Shown: piece after piece, positions 8,881 through 17,425 of the stretch | Position numbering within the stretch: position 1 is the first letter of the stretch | How the letters are laid out: each line of letters opens with the position of its first letter | DNA from: Bacteroidales bacterium | GTDB taxonomy: Bacteria > Bacteroidota > Bacteroidia > Bacteroidales > JAQXIO01 | NCBI GenBank assembly: GCA_029007825.1 | Contig: JAQXIO010000032.1 | Location: forward strand, 41,109 to 105,108 | DNA length: 64,000 nt | Direction of reading: 5' to 3' | Translations under genes and position numbers: made by a program | The notes under the pieces: model-generated | What the model was told of the DNA's origin: nothing | Database searches by the model: none | What the model saw: the letters and a program-made list of their open reading frames with translations, nothing else

Positions 8881-8910
8881 CAAAGTTAATGGATTTCTCA
8901 GGACCTCAAA
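8881..8910 (-). promoter_or_regulatory. Promoter of pyrH
   Basis: The minus strand has TTTG (8910-8907), an 18-nt spacer and TAACTTTG (8888-8881). The predicted start is about 13 nt before the ATG at 8861. Confidence 0.6.
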
Positions 8911-8914
8911 CTTC

Positions 8915-9661
8915 TTATGAAAGAAGAAAAGAAATCTCTTTAAAATAATATTGCCGGCTATCCCCGTTTTCCATTGTTAAACAAAGCTTTCCATTATTAT
9001 CTATTCCCGATATCCGGGCATTAAAAATATTACCACCCTTATCTACATACGGATGAAAACCCTCTTTACGGAATAACGCATTCCGATAAGATTCCCGTAT
9101 TTGATTTTCTTTTCCTTCTTTTAATAAAGCATAGTTTGCCAACAGACGGGACAAAAATGCAGATAGCAATTCCTTTTTATCAATCTCTCTTCTTAGCAGC
9201 TGTCTTAACGAAACCGGATTCGGAGCATCCGAACAAAAAACTTCCTGATTTACATTCAAACCTATTCCTATGACGGAAGCCAGGATTTTTTTCCCGCAAA
9301 TGTCATTCTCTATTAAAATTCCCGCTATTTTCCTTTCTTCATAATAAATATCGTTCGGCCATTTAATAAAAACAGGAGCTATATATTGTTCAAGCATCTC
9401 CTGTAAACTCAAGGCTACAATCTGAGAAATAATAAACTGCTCGTTAACTAAAACATTTCCGGGCTGCAAGAACGTACTAAAAAGAAGATTTTTCCCGGGT
9501 TCCGACTCCCAGCTATTACCCATTTGTCCACGCCCCTTCGTCTGAAACTCAGCCGTAACTGTTGTTCCTTCCGCTAGGATATTTTTTTGAAACAAGCTTC
9601 TCAAATACTCATTTGTAGAAGAAGTTTCATCTAATTCAATAACCGGGTATGGAAAAATCAT
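8915..9661 (-). CDS. birA: Biotin–[acetyl-CoA-carboxylase] ligase
   Basis: BirA attaches biotin to carrier lysines via biotinyl-AMP; one likely client in this window is the biotinyl domain of the OadA-like protein at 34.8-36.7 kb. At 248 residues it is a group I enzyme without the N-terminal DNA-binding domain, so it should not repress biotin genes. Visible motifs are TKGRGQMGNSWES (biotin/ATP loop) and KWPNDIYYEERKIAGILIE. It overlaps mmcQ upstream by 4 nt, forming the yraN-mmcQ-birA unit. Confidence 0.93.
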   Translation of the reverse strand: MIFPYPVIELDETSSTNEYLRSLFQKNILAEGTTVTAEFQTKGRGQMGNSWESEPGKNLLFSTFLQPGNVLVNEQFIISQIVALSLQEMLEQYIAPVFIKWPNDIYYEERKIAGILIENDICGKKILASVIGIGLNVNQEVFCSDAPNPVSLRQLLRREIDKKELLSAFLSRLLANYALLKEGKENQIRESYRNALFRKEGFHPYVDKGGNIFNARISGIDNNGKLCLTMENGDSRQYYFKEISFLLS

Positions 9662-10023
9662 TGTTGAAAAAGATTAAAGATCCTTTGTTTATCTATTTTC
9701 GGCAAGCCCTCCACCACTTTTTTATAGGAATGTTCTATCCAGTCACGAATCTCATTATCCTGCATTTCACCGGTCAGATAAATTGTATTCCAGTGCTTTT
9801 TATTAAAGTGATATGCTGCCTCGACACAGCTATATTTTTCACGTAATTCGATGGCCTTTTCAGGATCACACTTAACGGAAAAGGAATGTCTTTCACTATC
9901 AAGAGGTAAAAGCAGGAACATTTTCCCGCAAACTTTAAAGATGAGAGTCACATCATCGAAAGGAAAAGCTTCCGTCGTTTCCGGCAATGTAAGACAAAAA
10001 GTACGAACTTCTTCTATATTCAT
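9658..10023 (-). CDS. MmcQ/YjbR family protein
   Basis: The 121-residue protein shows the MmcQ/YjbR (DUF419/CyaY-like fold) pattern: CLTLPETTEAFPFDD at the N-terminus, LIFKVCGKMFLLL, and KHWNTIYLTGEM followed by DWIEHSYKKVVEGLPK. Members are often called DNA-binding from structural similarity; no cellular role is established. It overlaps birA by 4 nt and follows yraN by 12 nt, so it is an internal gene of a three-gene operon. Confidence 0.85.
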   Translation of the reverse strand: MNIEEVRTFCLTLPETTEAFPFDDVTLIFKVCGKMFLLLPLDSERHSFSVKCDPEKAIELREKYSCVEAAYHFNKKHWNTIYLTGEMQDNEIRDWIEHSYKKVVEGLPKIDKQRIFNLFQQ

Positions 10024-10035
10024 AATAAATCTGTT

Positions 10036-10401
10036 TCATCCCATAGGAGGATAAAAAGCATCCTCTATATGATTAACCGTATACGCACCATTTTCTATGG
10101 TCACTGTCAACACATCAAAACGTACCGGCAAGGATATTTCCCGCTGTTTTACAAAAGTATCCGCTGCAATTACCAGATGACGGATTTTACGTGTATCCAC
10201 AGCATCTTCTGGAAGCTGTAACAAATGGCCGGAACGGGTTTTCACTTCTACGATAATCAATTCACCTGCATATTCTGCTATTATATCAATTTCATAACGA
10301 AAACTCCGCCAATTCGTCTCCAAAATGGCATATCCTTTCTCTTTCAGGTATCTGACAGCAAAATCCTCTCCCGTTTGCCCCGTTTCGTTATGTCCAGCCA
10401 T
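10036..10401 (-). CDS. YraN family (UPF0102) nuclease-fold protein
   Basis: The 121-residue protein has the UPF0102 signature: GEDFAVRYLKEKGY, then NWRSFRYEIDIIAEYAGELI and VEVKTRSG, i.e. the E-D-ExK arrangement of a PD-(D/E)XK nuclease-like fold. It is thought to act on nucleic acids, but its in vivo role is unclear. It is the first gene of yraN-mmcQ-birA. A TATTTTTG box at 10413-10420 (minus strand) may serve it, divergent from the perfect promoter of the 10471 gene. Confidence 0.85.
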   Translation of the reverse strand: MAGHNETGQTGEDFAVRYLKEKGYAILETNWRSFRYEIDIIAEYAGELIIVEVKTRSGHLLQLPEDAVDTRKIRHLVIAADTFVKQREISLPVRFDVLTVTIENGAYTVNHIEDAFYPPMG

Positions 10402-10412
10402 ATATTTTTTTG

Positions 10413-10420
10413 CAAAAATA
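10413..10420 (-). promoter_or_regulatory. -7-like box of the yraN operon
   Basis: The minus strand reads TATTTTTG (TAnnTTTG), 12 nt upstream of the yraN ATG. No -33 box is found at 19 nt. Confidence 0.35.
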
Positions 10421-10429
10421 AGGAAACTC

Positions 10430-10460
10430 TTTGTTTATAGAATTATACATTCTAATTTTG
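10430..10460 (+). promoter_or_regulatory. Promoter of the RHH-like/tadA/lipid-kinase operon
   Basis: TTTG (10430-10433), a 19-nt spacer and TAATTTTG (10453-10460) match the consensus exactly. The predicted start near 10467 leaves only about 4 nt before the ATG at 10471, i.e. a nearly leaderless message. Confidence 0.7.
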
Positions 10461-10470
10461 TACCACTAAA

Positions 10471-10689
10471 ATGAAACAAAACAGTCCGAATAAACAAAAG
10501 TCCCTTCGCAACCGACGTATCACCATATGGCTGAACGAAGAGGAATTTAAGGCATTGGAACGACATCTCTCTCATTTGGAAAACAAAAAGAAATCCGAAC
10601 ATGTTAGAGAAATACTGATGCGTCATGTCTGGCTGCAACTTGAAGAGAATTATCCGACCCTTTTCCCCGAAAATGAAATGAGAAGATGA
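10471..10689 (+). CDS. Small ribbon-helix-helix-like protein
   Basis: The 72-residue basic protein (MKQNSPNKQKSLRNRR...) has a short strand RRITIWL followed by two helices (EEEFKALERHLSHLENK and KSEHVREILMRHVWL). This is the layout of ribbon-helix-helix DNA-binding proteins, including MobC-like ones. It has a perfect promoter only about 11 nt upstream, and its stop overlaps the tadA start (ATGA), so it is expressed and coupled to tadA. No mobilisation genes are nearby. A role as a regulator of its own operon is possible but inferred. Fold confidence is moderate. Confidence 0.65.
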   Translation: MKQNSPNKQKSLRNRRITIWLNEEEFKALERHLSHLENKKKSEHVREILMRHVWLQLEENYPTLFPENEMRR

Positions 10690-11135
10690 TGGAAAATCCA
10701 GATACCGACTCTAACTTTATGAGAATCGCTCTTAAGGAAGCTTTGCGTGCGGAGCAGGACAATGAAGTACCGATAGGGGCTGTAATCGTTTGCAACGGGA
10801 AAATTATAGCACGCACATATAATCAGACAGAGAAATTAAATGACCCTACGGCACATGCCGAACTTTTAGCAATAACTGCAGCGACAAATACATTAGGAAG
10901 TAAATATCTTACGGATTGTACCCTTTATGTCACCGTAGAACCATGTGTTATGTGTGCAGGAGCCTTGGGTTGGGCGCAAATAGGCAGAGTCGTATTCGGA
11001 ACCAAAGATGAAAAAAGAGGATTCCTGAAATTTGCACCACGGGCATTACACCCCAAAACGACACTAACCCAAGGAGTATTAGAACCAGAATGTGCATCAC
11101 TTATTACTAAATTCTTCCAAAACAGACGTCAATGA
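10686..11135 (+). CDS. tadA: tRNA-specific adenosine deaminase
   Basis: TadA converts the wobble A34 of tRNA-Arg(ACG) to inosine. The 149-residue protein has the zinc-deaminase signature: H57-A-E59 and P86-C87-V-M-C90, all intact. Two adjacent ATGs (10686 and 10689) are possible starts; the first overlaps the preceding stop as ATGA. The lipid kinase downstream also begins by ATGA overlap. Length is typical. The related guanine deaminase family cannot be excluded by motif alone, but length and context favour TadA. Confidence 0.9.
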   Translation: MMENPDTDSNFMRIALKEALRAEQDNEVPIGAVIVCNGKIIARTYNQTEKLNDPTAHAELLAITAATNTLGSKYLTDCTLYVTVEPCVMCAGALGWAQIGRVVFGTKDEKRGFLKFAPRALHPKTTLTQGVLEPECASLITKFFQNRRQ

Positions 11136-12010
11136 AAAAACGTATTTTAGCGATCGTAAATCCTATTGCGGGAACCAATACGAAAACAGATATTTTTTCA
11201 CAAATAAAAAATTCTTTTGACGATTCTGCTTATAATCTGGATATAATAACAACTCAATATGCCGGACACGCACAGGAACTGAGTAAAAAAGCTGTTGCCG
11301 AGCATATAGATGTCGTAATTGCCGTAGGTGGCGACGGGACGGTAAATGAAACAGCTAAAGGTCTCATTCAAAGCGAGACTGCTTTGGGTATAATTCCAGT
11401 AGGCTCAGGAAACGGGCTTGCACGTGATTTACATATTCCTATTTCAGTACGTTCTGCTGTTAATGTGATAAAAAAAGGACATACGACATCCATCGATTAC
11501 GGCACAGCAAACGATTTACCCTTTTTCGGCACCTTTGGCGTCGGCTTCGACGCAGAGGTTAGTAAGCGTTTTGCCCAAAGCGGTTCACGTGGTTTCATCT
11601 CCTATATCAAAAACAGCATTGAAGAATACGCAAATTTTCAACCCGAAGAGTATCGGGTAATCACTGAACATGGAGAAATTCTGGAGAAAGCTTTTCTTGT
11701 CAATTGTGCAAACACCTCGCAGTTCGGAAATAATGCTTATATAGCTCCCCACGCACGTTTGCAGGACGGGAAAATGACAGTTACATTATTAAAACCTTTT
11801 CCACCTATCGAAGCTTTACCACTTGCATTTCAGTTATTCAACAAGCAAATCGATAAAAGCAGGCATATTCTGAGTTTCGAAAGCAAATCCCTTATTATCG
11901 AACGACAAAATGCAGGAACTGCACATTTAGACGGAGATCCAACCTATATGGACGCGGAAATAAAAATCAAAACAGTTCACTTGGGATTAAAAGTCATCAC
12001 ACCAAGCTAA
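11132..12010 (+). CDS. Diacylglycerol-kinase-family lipid kinase
   Basis: The 292-residue protein has the DAGK catalytic pattern NPIAGT near the N-terminus, GGDGTVNETAKG and GIIPVGSGNGLARDL, then the conserved DYGTAND. This is the YegS/BmrU/DgkB type, which phosphorylates diacylglycerol or a related lipid with ATP. No signal peptide is present, so it acts at the cytoplasmic face of the membrane. It overlaps tadA by 4 nt and converges on the psd-pssA-DUF4834 operon, with 7 nt between stops, so phospholipid enzymes cluster here on both strands. The exact lipid substrate is not certain. Confidence 0.88.
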   Translation: MKKRILAIVNPIAGTNTKTDIFSQIKNSFDDSAYNLDIITTQYAGHAQELSKKAVAEHIDVVIAVGGDGTVNETAKGLIQSETALGIIPVGSGNGLARDLHIPISVRSAVNVIKKGHTTSIDYGTANDLPFFGTFGVGFDAEVSKRFAQSGSRGFISYIKNSIEEYANFQPEEYRVITEHGEILEKAFLVNCANTSQFGNNAYIAPHARLQDGKMTVTLLKPFPPIEALPLAFQLFNKQIDKSRHILSFESKSLIIERQNAGTAHLDGDPTYMDAEIKIKTVHLGLKVITPS

Positions 12011-12017
12011 CAACCGA

Positions 12018-12266
12018 TTATTTTATTTCTTCATAATCCGTATATTCTCCCTGATCCTTATCGAATATCTTTTTTCGTGAAGAGGTGTGGGCAGTCTGTG
12101 TATCCCTCTGATTATTCTTATATTCCTTTCTCGAAGAAGTATCTTTTCGTGGACGAGGCGGTGGTGTCATCCCAAACATACGGGCCAAGAAGCGCAAAAA
12201 AGAAAATCCCAGCAAAAAGACTAACAAAAAAAAGAATAATATGATTATCAGCAGAAACTTCAACAT
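12018..12266 (-). CDS. DUF4834 small membrane protein
   Basis: The 82-residue protein begins with a long hydrophobic helix (residues 2-30), then has a proline/arginine-rich cytoplasmic-type tail (MFGMTPPPRPRK) and an acidic C-terminus. It matches the DUF4834 proteins of Bacteroidales, whose function is unknown. It is the third gene of psd-pssA-DUF4834, 29 nt after pssA, suggesting a link with phospholipid synthesis that has not been shown. Confidence 0.75.
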   Translation of the reverse strand: MLKFLLIIILFFFLLVFLLGFSFLRFLARMFGMTPPPRPRKDTSSRKEYKNNQRDTQTAHTSSRKKIFDKDQGEYTDYEEIK

Positions 12267-12295
12267 GACACGTACAAATTTTATTTTTTAAACAT

Positions 12296-12997
12296 TCAGG
12301 AGCGACCTGTTTTCTTTTGCGTGAAAACAGAAAGAATGATATATAAAGCTACTGAAAGGACTACGCCTCCCAAAGTAAAAAATACACACAGAAACAGGGC
12401 AGCGACAATAAACGGATAGCGCTGTTCATTTCCCTTCCAGGCCAGAGACTTCGCTTTCATCGAGAACATAGGGATATTTGAAACCATCAACCAGGAAAAT
12501 ACTGGAATCAGAAATATCAGCACCAGAAAAAACGGCTGCAACAATTCATCACTGATCGTCATCGAAGACATAGCCCCCCAAAAAAGCGCATTTGCAGGTG
12601 TCGGCAATCCGATAAAGTTTCTTGTCTGACGCGCATCGTGATTAAATTTTGCGAGCCTTAAAGCCGAAAATACAGGTAGAAGAAAAGCCAGATAAGGTAT
12701 AACCGGATGAATATTTCCCATATCGATAGCCAAACCATGAAGCCTGTAAAAAAGAATCATGGCAGGAGCAATACCGAATGTAACAAGGTCGGCCAACGAA
12801 TCGAGATCTTTTCCTATTGATGAATAGGCATTCAAAAGTCGCGCCGCTAAACCATCCAGAAAATCAAAAAAAGCACCGATTAAAATAGCAATAAATGCAG
12901 CCTGAGGCAAAGTCGGAGCCAACACGATTGCGACACAACCCGATACCAAATTAAGAGAGGTTATTGAGTTCGGAATATTTCGATATAAATTTTTCAT
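12296..12997 (-). CDS. pssA: CDP-diacylglycerol–serine O-phosphatidyltransferase
   Basis: PssA makes phosphatidylserine from CDP-diacylglycerol and serine. The 233-residue multi-spanning membrane protein carries the complete CDP-alcohol phosphotransferase motif, DG-x2-AR-x8-G-x3-D-x3-D, within DGLAARLLNAYSSIGKDLDS and the following LAD. It overlaps psd by 4 nt, so both steps from CDP-DAG to phosphatidylethanolamine are translated from one message. The family also includes phosphatidylglycerophosphate synthases, but fusion to psd in an operon settles the assignment. Confidence 0.95.
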   Translation of the reverse strand: MKNLYRNIPNSITSLNLVSGCVAIVLAPTLPQAAFIAILIGAFFDFLDGLAARLLNAYSSIGKDLDSLADLVTFGIAPAMILFYRLHGLAIDMGNIHPVIPYLAFLLPVFSALRLAKFNHDARQTRNFIGLPTPANALFWGAMSSMTISDELLQPFFLVLIFLIPVFSWLMVSNIPMFSMKAKSLAWKGNEQRYPFIVAALFLCVFFTLGGVVLSVALYIILSVFTQKKTGRS

Positions 12998-13662
12998 TTT
13001 ATCACTGGCAATTTTGCAATCTGTGTTATATTTCCTGTTACTTTCTGATCCATCTCGACCAATAATTCAGAGCCCAGTGGCAAATAAAGGTCGACTCGGG
13101 AACCGAATTTTATAAATCCCAGTTCATCATTAATTTTATAGGACTTTCCTTTCCTGGGATAAGTTACAATTCGTCTGGCCAAAGCTCCGGCAACTTGCCT
13201 TACCAATATTTCCTGTCCGTTTTCAGCCTTAATTACGACCGTCGACCGTTCGTTCTCCGTACTCGATTTGGGCAAATAGGCAGCCATAAAACGACCGCTA
13301 TGATGAACTACGTACATAACCGACCCAGCAAAAGGAATCCAATTCGCATGAACATTAAATACGGTCATGAAGATCGAAACCTGTAATCTTCTATCATTAA
13401 ACCATTCATTTTCCTCCACCTCTTCTATCGCGACAATCGTACCATCGGCCGGAGCTACGATCATATTCTCAACTTCTCCCTTATATATCCTTTTCGGATA
13501 GCGGAAAAAGTTTAACAATAACAAAAAAAATACCGCCGAAATAATATGAAATGCTTGTCGAAAATGCGACGGCTCGTTATTGTGTGCTATTAACAAGTTC
13601 AACAGCAGCAATACCATAAAACTCGCTAATAAGATGGATGTCCCTTCTCTATGAATTTTCAT
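12994..13662 (-). CDS. psd: Phosphatidylserine decarboxylase
   Basis: Psd decarboxylates phosphatidylserine to phosphatidylethanolamine. I start it at the ATG at 13662 (222 residues, MKIHREGTSIL). The frame stays open to 13725, but a perfect promoter (13682-13712) lies inside that extension, and family members begin like the shorter form. One or two N-terminal membrane segments are present (about 10-45). The self-cleavage site that creates the pyruvoyl group is the GS in KFGSRVDLYLP. Catalytic VHANWIPFAG and YVVHHSG stretches are intact. It is the first gene of psd-pssA-DUF4834. Confidence 0.93.
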   Translation of the reverse strand: MKIHREGTSILLASFMVLLLLNLLIAHNNEPSHFRQAFHIISAVFFLLLLNFFRYPKRIYKGEVENMIVAPADGTIVAIEEVEENEWFNDRRLQVSIFMTVFNVHANWIPFAGSVMYVVHHSGRFMAAYLPKSSTENERSTVVIKAENGQEILVRQVAGALARRIVTYPRKGKSYKINDELGFIKFGSRVDLYLPLGSELLVEMDQKVTGNITQIAKLPVIK

Positions 13663-13681
13663 TATGGGTTTTTCTATATTA

Positions 13682-13712
13682 CAAAAGTAATCTTTTCCGT
13701 GATAACCGCAAA
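13682..13712 (-). promoter_or_regulatory. Promoter of psd-pssA-DUF4834
   Basis: On the minus strand TTTG (13712-13709), a 19-nt spacer and TACTTTTG (13689-13682) match the consensus exactly. The predicted start near 13675 lies about 13 nt before the ATG at 13662 and fixes that start. Confidence 0.75.
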
Positions 13713-13733
13713 ATTGTTCATTCAAATACGATA

Positions 13734-16700
13734 CTATCTGATCCGGACAATCTTATCCAAAGATACATACCACAAATACCCTTTCGTATTCTTAAATCCC
13801 ATATTGTCTATCAAACGACAATAGGAGTCAATTTGTTTTGAATAACGCTCTTCTTCAACCTCTCCGAACTTATAATCCACGACCTCTATTTTGTTTGTTT
13901 TTTCATCCAGCATAATTCTGTCGGGAATTTTTATTCCGTTTAAAGAAGAAAGGACTGGTTGTTCCGAAAAAACTTTCAATGATGAATCAAACCAGCTTTT
14001 AACCAGAGGTTCAGTCATTTTTTCATTCAATACCATTGACAATTTAGCGGCCTGCTGCTCATTTAAATCACCCGACTCAAGTAATGCCTTAACAACGCTC
14101 GGTATATCTTCAAGAGTCACTATCCGGCTTAACACTTTATGCATAAAAATACCATACCCTCTTTTATCTTCCATCTTGCTGAATACCGGATTTTGCCTAA
14201 GACGTAATTTCAAACGTTTTCCTTTGTCAGCATAATATAAATCAGGACTCTTCTCTTCTTTATTTTCTCCCTTTTTATCGTTAATATTCAGATTTACATA
14301 TTTCTCACCATAACAAATTTCACCTACCGGCTCATTTAAATCACAGGAAAAACAACCATAAAAAATATTCGCTATACTTGAAAAACGATCACCGGACTTT
14401 TTAGGTACCGGCGTATAAATCAGCATTTGTTCTTTTGCTCGGGTCAAAGCCACGTAAAGAGTATTCAAACTATCGATAAAAACATATTTCCTCTCTTCAT
14501 AATACTCTTTCTCAAAAATCGTATTTACCAGTTTACTACTATACTTAACCGGAAGAAAGGCAAAATTATTAAAAGGAAAAACGGTCGGCTTACACCACAG
14601 AATATTCTCTTTCGACGCATCCATATCCATTTTCCAATCACAAAAAGGAATTATAACATGCTTAAATCCCAATCCTTTCGCTTTATGAATCGTCATAACG
14701 CGAACCGCCTCCTGCGTATCCGGGATAGATATCGTTTTATTAATTCCGCTTTTATCCCACCACTCCATGAATAAAGAGAGCTCCTGACTATTATTCGAAG
14801 CAAAGTCTAAAACCAGGTCTAAAAATGATTGTAAAAATATTTTATCGTTTTCATCGAACAAATCGCAGAATCTTACCAATAAACGTTCACTCAATTCATA
14901 AAGAGTATTCTCTGTATTATTCAAAATCCCGGAAAGGGCTGACTTATTTTCAATCGTATGGAAAAGCTGATCAATATCCATATCGGCAGCCCCTGTCTTC
15001 TGCTGTTTCAACCGTTCTAATTGTATGGCAAACTGAAACCTAACCGTATCCGATGCAGGATTCTCAATAAACCGAAAAGCAGCTAAAAGTAACTGAACTG
15101 CTTTTGACGAAGATATTTTAAGAGCTTCATCCGATACTATGTCGTATTTATACACCGACTCCGGATGCAATCGCTTATATTCAAGAAGAATCTGTGCCAC
15201 TGCAGCAGCCTCACTTTTGCGCCTTACCAAAATAGCAATATCACGGAGAGCCGCCCCCTGAGCCTGTAATTCTTCCAAATCCTTAGGCAATCGCCTATAA
15301 ACTTCTTCTCGCCAATTACTATCTTTGGAGTTTTCGATAAAAGAGAGCCGGACATATCCTAAGTTATTCCCGTCTGTTACCGGAATCTTTTGATTAACAT
15401 CAGCATATGCCTGCTTTATTACATCGAAAAGTGCATTCTCAAAAGACCCTTTTTCATCCTGGGATCTTTCTACTTCTTCTTTCAACCATCCGAAAAGGTG
15501 ATTATTGAAAAATACAATATTTGTCTTACTCCTCCAGTTCTGCTCTAAATTATCCTTCTTTATGTCAAACAAATTCAAATCAGACTCCACCTTTTCGCTC
15601 AACAGCCGCCAATCGGAATTACGGAAACGATAGATGCTTTGCTTCACATCTCCGACAATCAAATCACTCTTATGTGACGATAAGCTCTCTTTCAACAATG
15701 GTAAAAAATTTTGCCATTGCAGATTAGAGGTATCCTGAAATTCATCTATCATATAATGGTCGATACGAGTCCCGACTTTCTCATAAATAAAAGGCGCATC
15801 GGCTTGCCCCACTATTTTATTTAACAATTCAGTAGTATCGAGAATAAACAAAAGATTTTTTTCTTGTGCATATTCTGACAAATGCCGGGATATATCACCC
15901 AAGAGTGCCAGTTTGAAAAAATACTGATCTATAACATCGGCCGTGTTATAGTAAATAAAATCCGTTTCAAAAAGAGTTATCAAAGCCCCTACACAATCGT
16001 TAAGGCCAGCATCGTAAGCAGCCTCTACAGCCCGAACAATTTCTGAATCAGCATTCTTCGCCGTCCATTCTGATAAATTATTATGAAGCCGGACAAACGA
16101 CTCCTTTAATTCCGGAATATAACCATTTAAAATATAATCGAATATCCTGAAAGGAGATCTTGTTACTCCTCCCTTAAAAGAGCCGGAAGTAAGTCCGAAA
16201 TTTTCTATTATTTTTGTGGCTTGTTTCCCTATATCCAATAACTCTTTCTGAAATTCACGTTTTATCTTCTTTAGCTCCAAGCCAAAAGCTTTTAATTTTT
16301 CCTTGTCTTCAATATCTTTACGAATTGCATTCTGATACAACCGGAACGTCTCTTTAAACAGCTCCTTAGAAAGAGAAGATAATTCTCTTTTTATATTCCA
16401 TGAAGCTCCTTCTTCAAGTTTATTCTCAGAAAATGCAATCAGCCATTTTAACAAATCGTTATTTTCTTTCAAAGCCAGCGAAGCATAAATACGGTCTATT
16501 ACAATTTCAAGGCTTTTCTCCGTATCCAATTCCAACGTATAACCCTCGTTCAAACCTATTTCTCGGGTAAAAGAACGTAAAACCTGTTGAAAAAATTTAT
16601 CAATCGTGCTTACCGAAAACGAAGAATAATCATGAAGTATCGCCTGTAGAATGAAACGCGCTTTTCCCTGAATACGTAATGACGCCTCTTTTCCATTTTT

Positions 16701-16919
16701 TGCCAATATGCGCAACAGGGAAGAGGATTCGGGAAATGCAACGATCTTATACAACTCTTCGACAATTCGGTTTTTCATCTCTTCCGTAGCCTTATTTGTA
16801 AAGGTTACAGCTAAGATTTTCCGAAAATCCACATTTCCCGACAACAAAAGACGGAGGTAATAATTAGTCAGCAAATGAGTTTTGCCGGAACCGGCAGATG
16901 CACTGTAAATATTTAACAT
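13734..16919 (-). CDS. AddA/RecB-like UvrD-family helicase–nuclease
   Basis: The 1061-residue protein is a superfamily 1A helicase fused to a C-terminal PD-(D/E)XK nuclease. Motifs in order: Walker A ASAGSGKTHLL (residues 8-18), FTNKATEEMKNRI, Walker B IDEFQDTSNLQW, VGDVKQSIYRFRNSD, VMTIHKAKGLGFKHVIIPF and YVALTRAKEQM. The nuclease is near the end, with VVDYKFG and a following QIDSYCRL. This is the layout of AddA or RecB, which process double-strand breaks for RecA. No AddB-like partner is adjacent; the upstream neighbour is a YciH-like factor 5 nt away. AddA-like is preferred over RecB because it is shorter, but this is not certain. Confidence 0.85.
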   Translation of the reverse strand: MLNIYSASAGSGKTHLLTNYYLRLLLSGNVDFRKILAVTFTNKATEEMKNRIVEELYKIVAFPESSSLLRILAKNGKEASLRIQGKARFILQAILHDYSSFSVSTIDKFFQQVLRSFTREIGLNEGYTLELDTEKSLEIVIDRIYASLALKENNDLLKWLIAFSENKLEEGASWNIKRELSSLSKELFKETFRLYQNAIRKDIEDKEKLKAFGLELKKIKREFQKELLDIGKQATKIIENFGLTSGSFKGGVTRSPFRIFDYILNGYIPELKESFVRLHNNLSEWTAKNADSEIVRAVEAAYDAGLNDCVGALITLFETDFIYYNTADVIDQYFFKLALLGDISRHLSEYAQEKNLLFILDTTELLNKIVGQADAPFIYEKVGTRIDHYMIDEFQDTSNLQWQNFLPLLKESLSSHKSDLIVGDVKQSIYRFRNSDWRLLSEKVESDLNLFDIKKDNLEQNWRSKTNIVFFNNHLFGWLKEEVERSQDEKGSFENALFDVIKQAYADVNQKIPVTDGNNLGYVRLSFIENSKDSNWREEVYRRLPKDLEELQAQGAALRDIAILVRRKSEAAAVAQILLEYKRLHPESVYKYDIVSDEALKISSSKAVQLLLAAFRFIENPASDTVRFQFAIQLERLKQQKTGAADMDIDQLFHTIENKSALSGILNNTENTLYELSERLLVRFCDLFDENDKIFLQSFLDLVLDFASNNSQELSLFMEWWDKSGINKTISIPDTQEAVRVMTIHKAKGLGFKHVIIPFCDWKMDMDASKENILWCKPTVFPFNNFAFLPVKYSSKLVNTIFEKEYYEERKYVFIDSLNTLYVALTRAKEQMLIYTPVPKKSGDRFSSIANIFYGCFSCDLNEPVGEICYGEKYVNLNINDKKGENKEEKSPDLYYADKGKRLKLRLRQNPVFSKMEDKRGYGIFMHKVLSRIVTLEDIPSVVKALLESGDLNEQQAAKLSMVLNEKMTEPLVKSWFDSSLKVFSEQPVLSSLNGIKIPDRIMLDEKTNKIEVVDYKFGEVEEERYSKQIDSYCRLIDNMGFKNTKGYLWYVSLDKIVRIR

Positions 16920-16924
16920 ACGAC

Positions 16925-17275
16925 TTATATCATCCGGGCTTTTAAATAGCCTTCATTCCGGAGTATCTCCAAAATTCTTTCACGAAAATCTCCTTGAATA
17001 ATAATCTCCCCGTTTTTCGCACTACCTCCTACCCCGCATTTAACTTTTAGCAGCCGGCATAAATCATCAAGATCTTCAGAAGAAATCTGAAAGCCTGTAA
17101 CTAAAGAGACCTTCTTGCCACCTCTGTTTCGTTTATCCAATAATATTTTAATAAGTTGCTTTTCTTTTGGTTCAATTTTCTGAAATACCTCTTCTGTTAT
17201 TTCATATTCATAATCAGGATTAGTCGAATAAACAATATTCAACCTTTCTTTCCAATCATTTTTCTTCATAAACAT
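16925..17275 (-). CDS. SUI1/YciH-like translation factor
   Basis: The 116-residue protein has the SUI1 (eIF1) fold pattern KRNRGGKKVSLVTGF, then LKVKCGVGGSAKNGEIIIQGDFRERI. This stretch is diagnostic of bacterial YciH. Bacterial homologues are proposed to influence start-site selection or initiation fidelity, but the role is not settled. Two ATGs (17275 and 17269) are possible. It is 5 nt upstream of the helicase-nuclease and is the first gene of that unit, with a promoter at 17292-17323. Confidence 0.88.
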   Translation of the reverse strand: MFMKKNDWKERLNIVYSTNPDYEYEITEEVFQKIEPKEKQLIKILLDKRNRGGKKVSLVTGFQISSEDLDDLCRLLKVKCGVGGSAKNGEIIIQGDFRERILEILRNEGYLKARMI

Positions 17276-17291
17276 CCTGTTTTTATACTTT

Positions 17292-17323
17292 CAAAAATAG
17301 AGAATTAGCAAGTAGAAAACAAA
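17292..17323 (-). promoter_or_regulatory. Promoter of yciH-like/helicase operon
   Basis: The minus strand has TTTG (17323-17320), a 20-nt spacer and TATTTTTG (17299-17292), close to the ATG at 17275. Confidence 0.6.
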
Positions 17324-17425
17324 AAAAGGAAACTAAAGATGTGAAAAAGCAATTTTGTCCCGGTTCAAATAAAATAAGCCTATACATTTTTACGTTATAC
17401 TTATTGATTGACGAAAGTAAGCAAA

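Noticed and set aside
10435..10638. 67-residue minus-strand frame
   Set aside because: It is antisense to the RHH-like gene and its well-supported promoter.
13663..13725. N-terminal extension of psd
   Set aside because: A perfect promoter (13682-13712) lies inside the extension.
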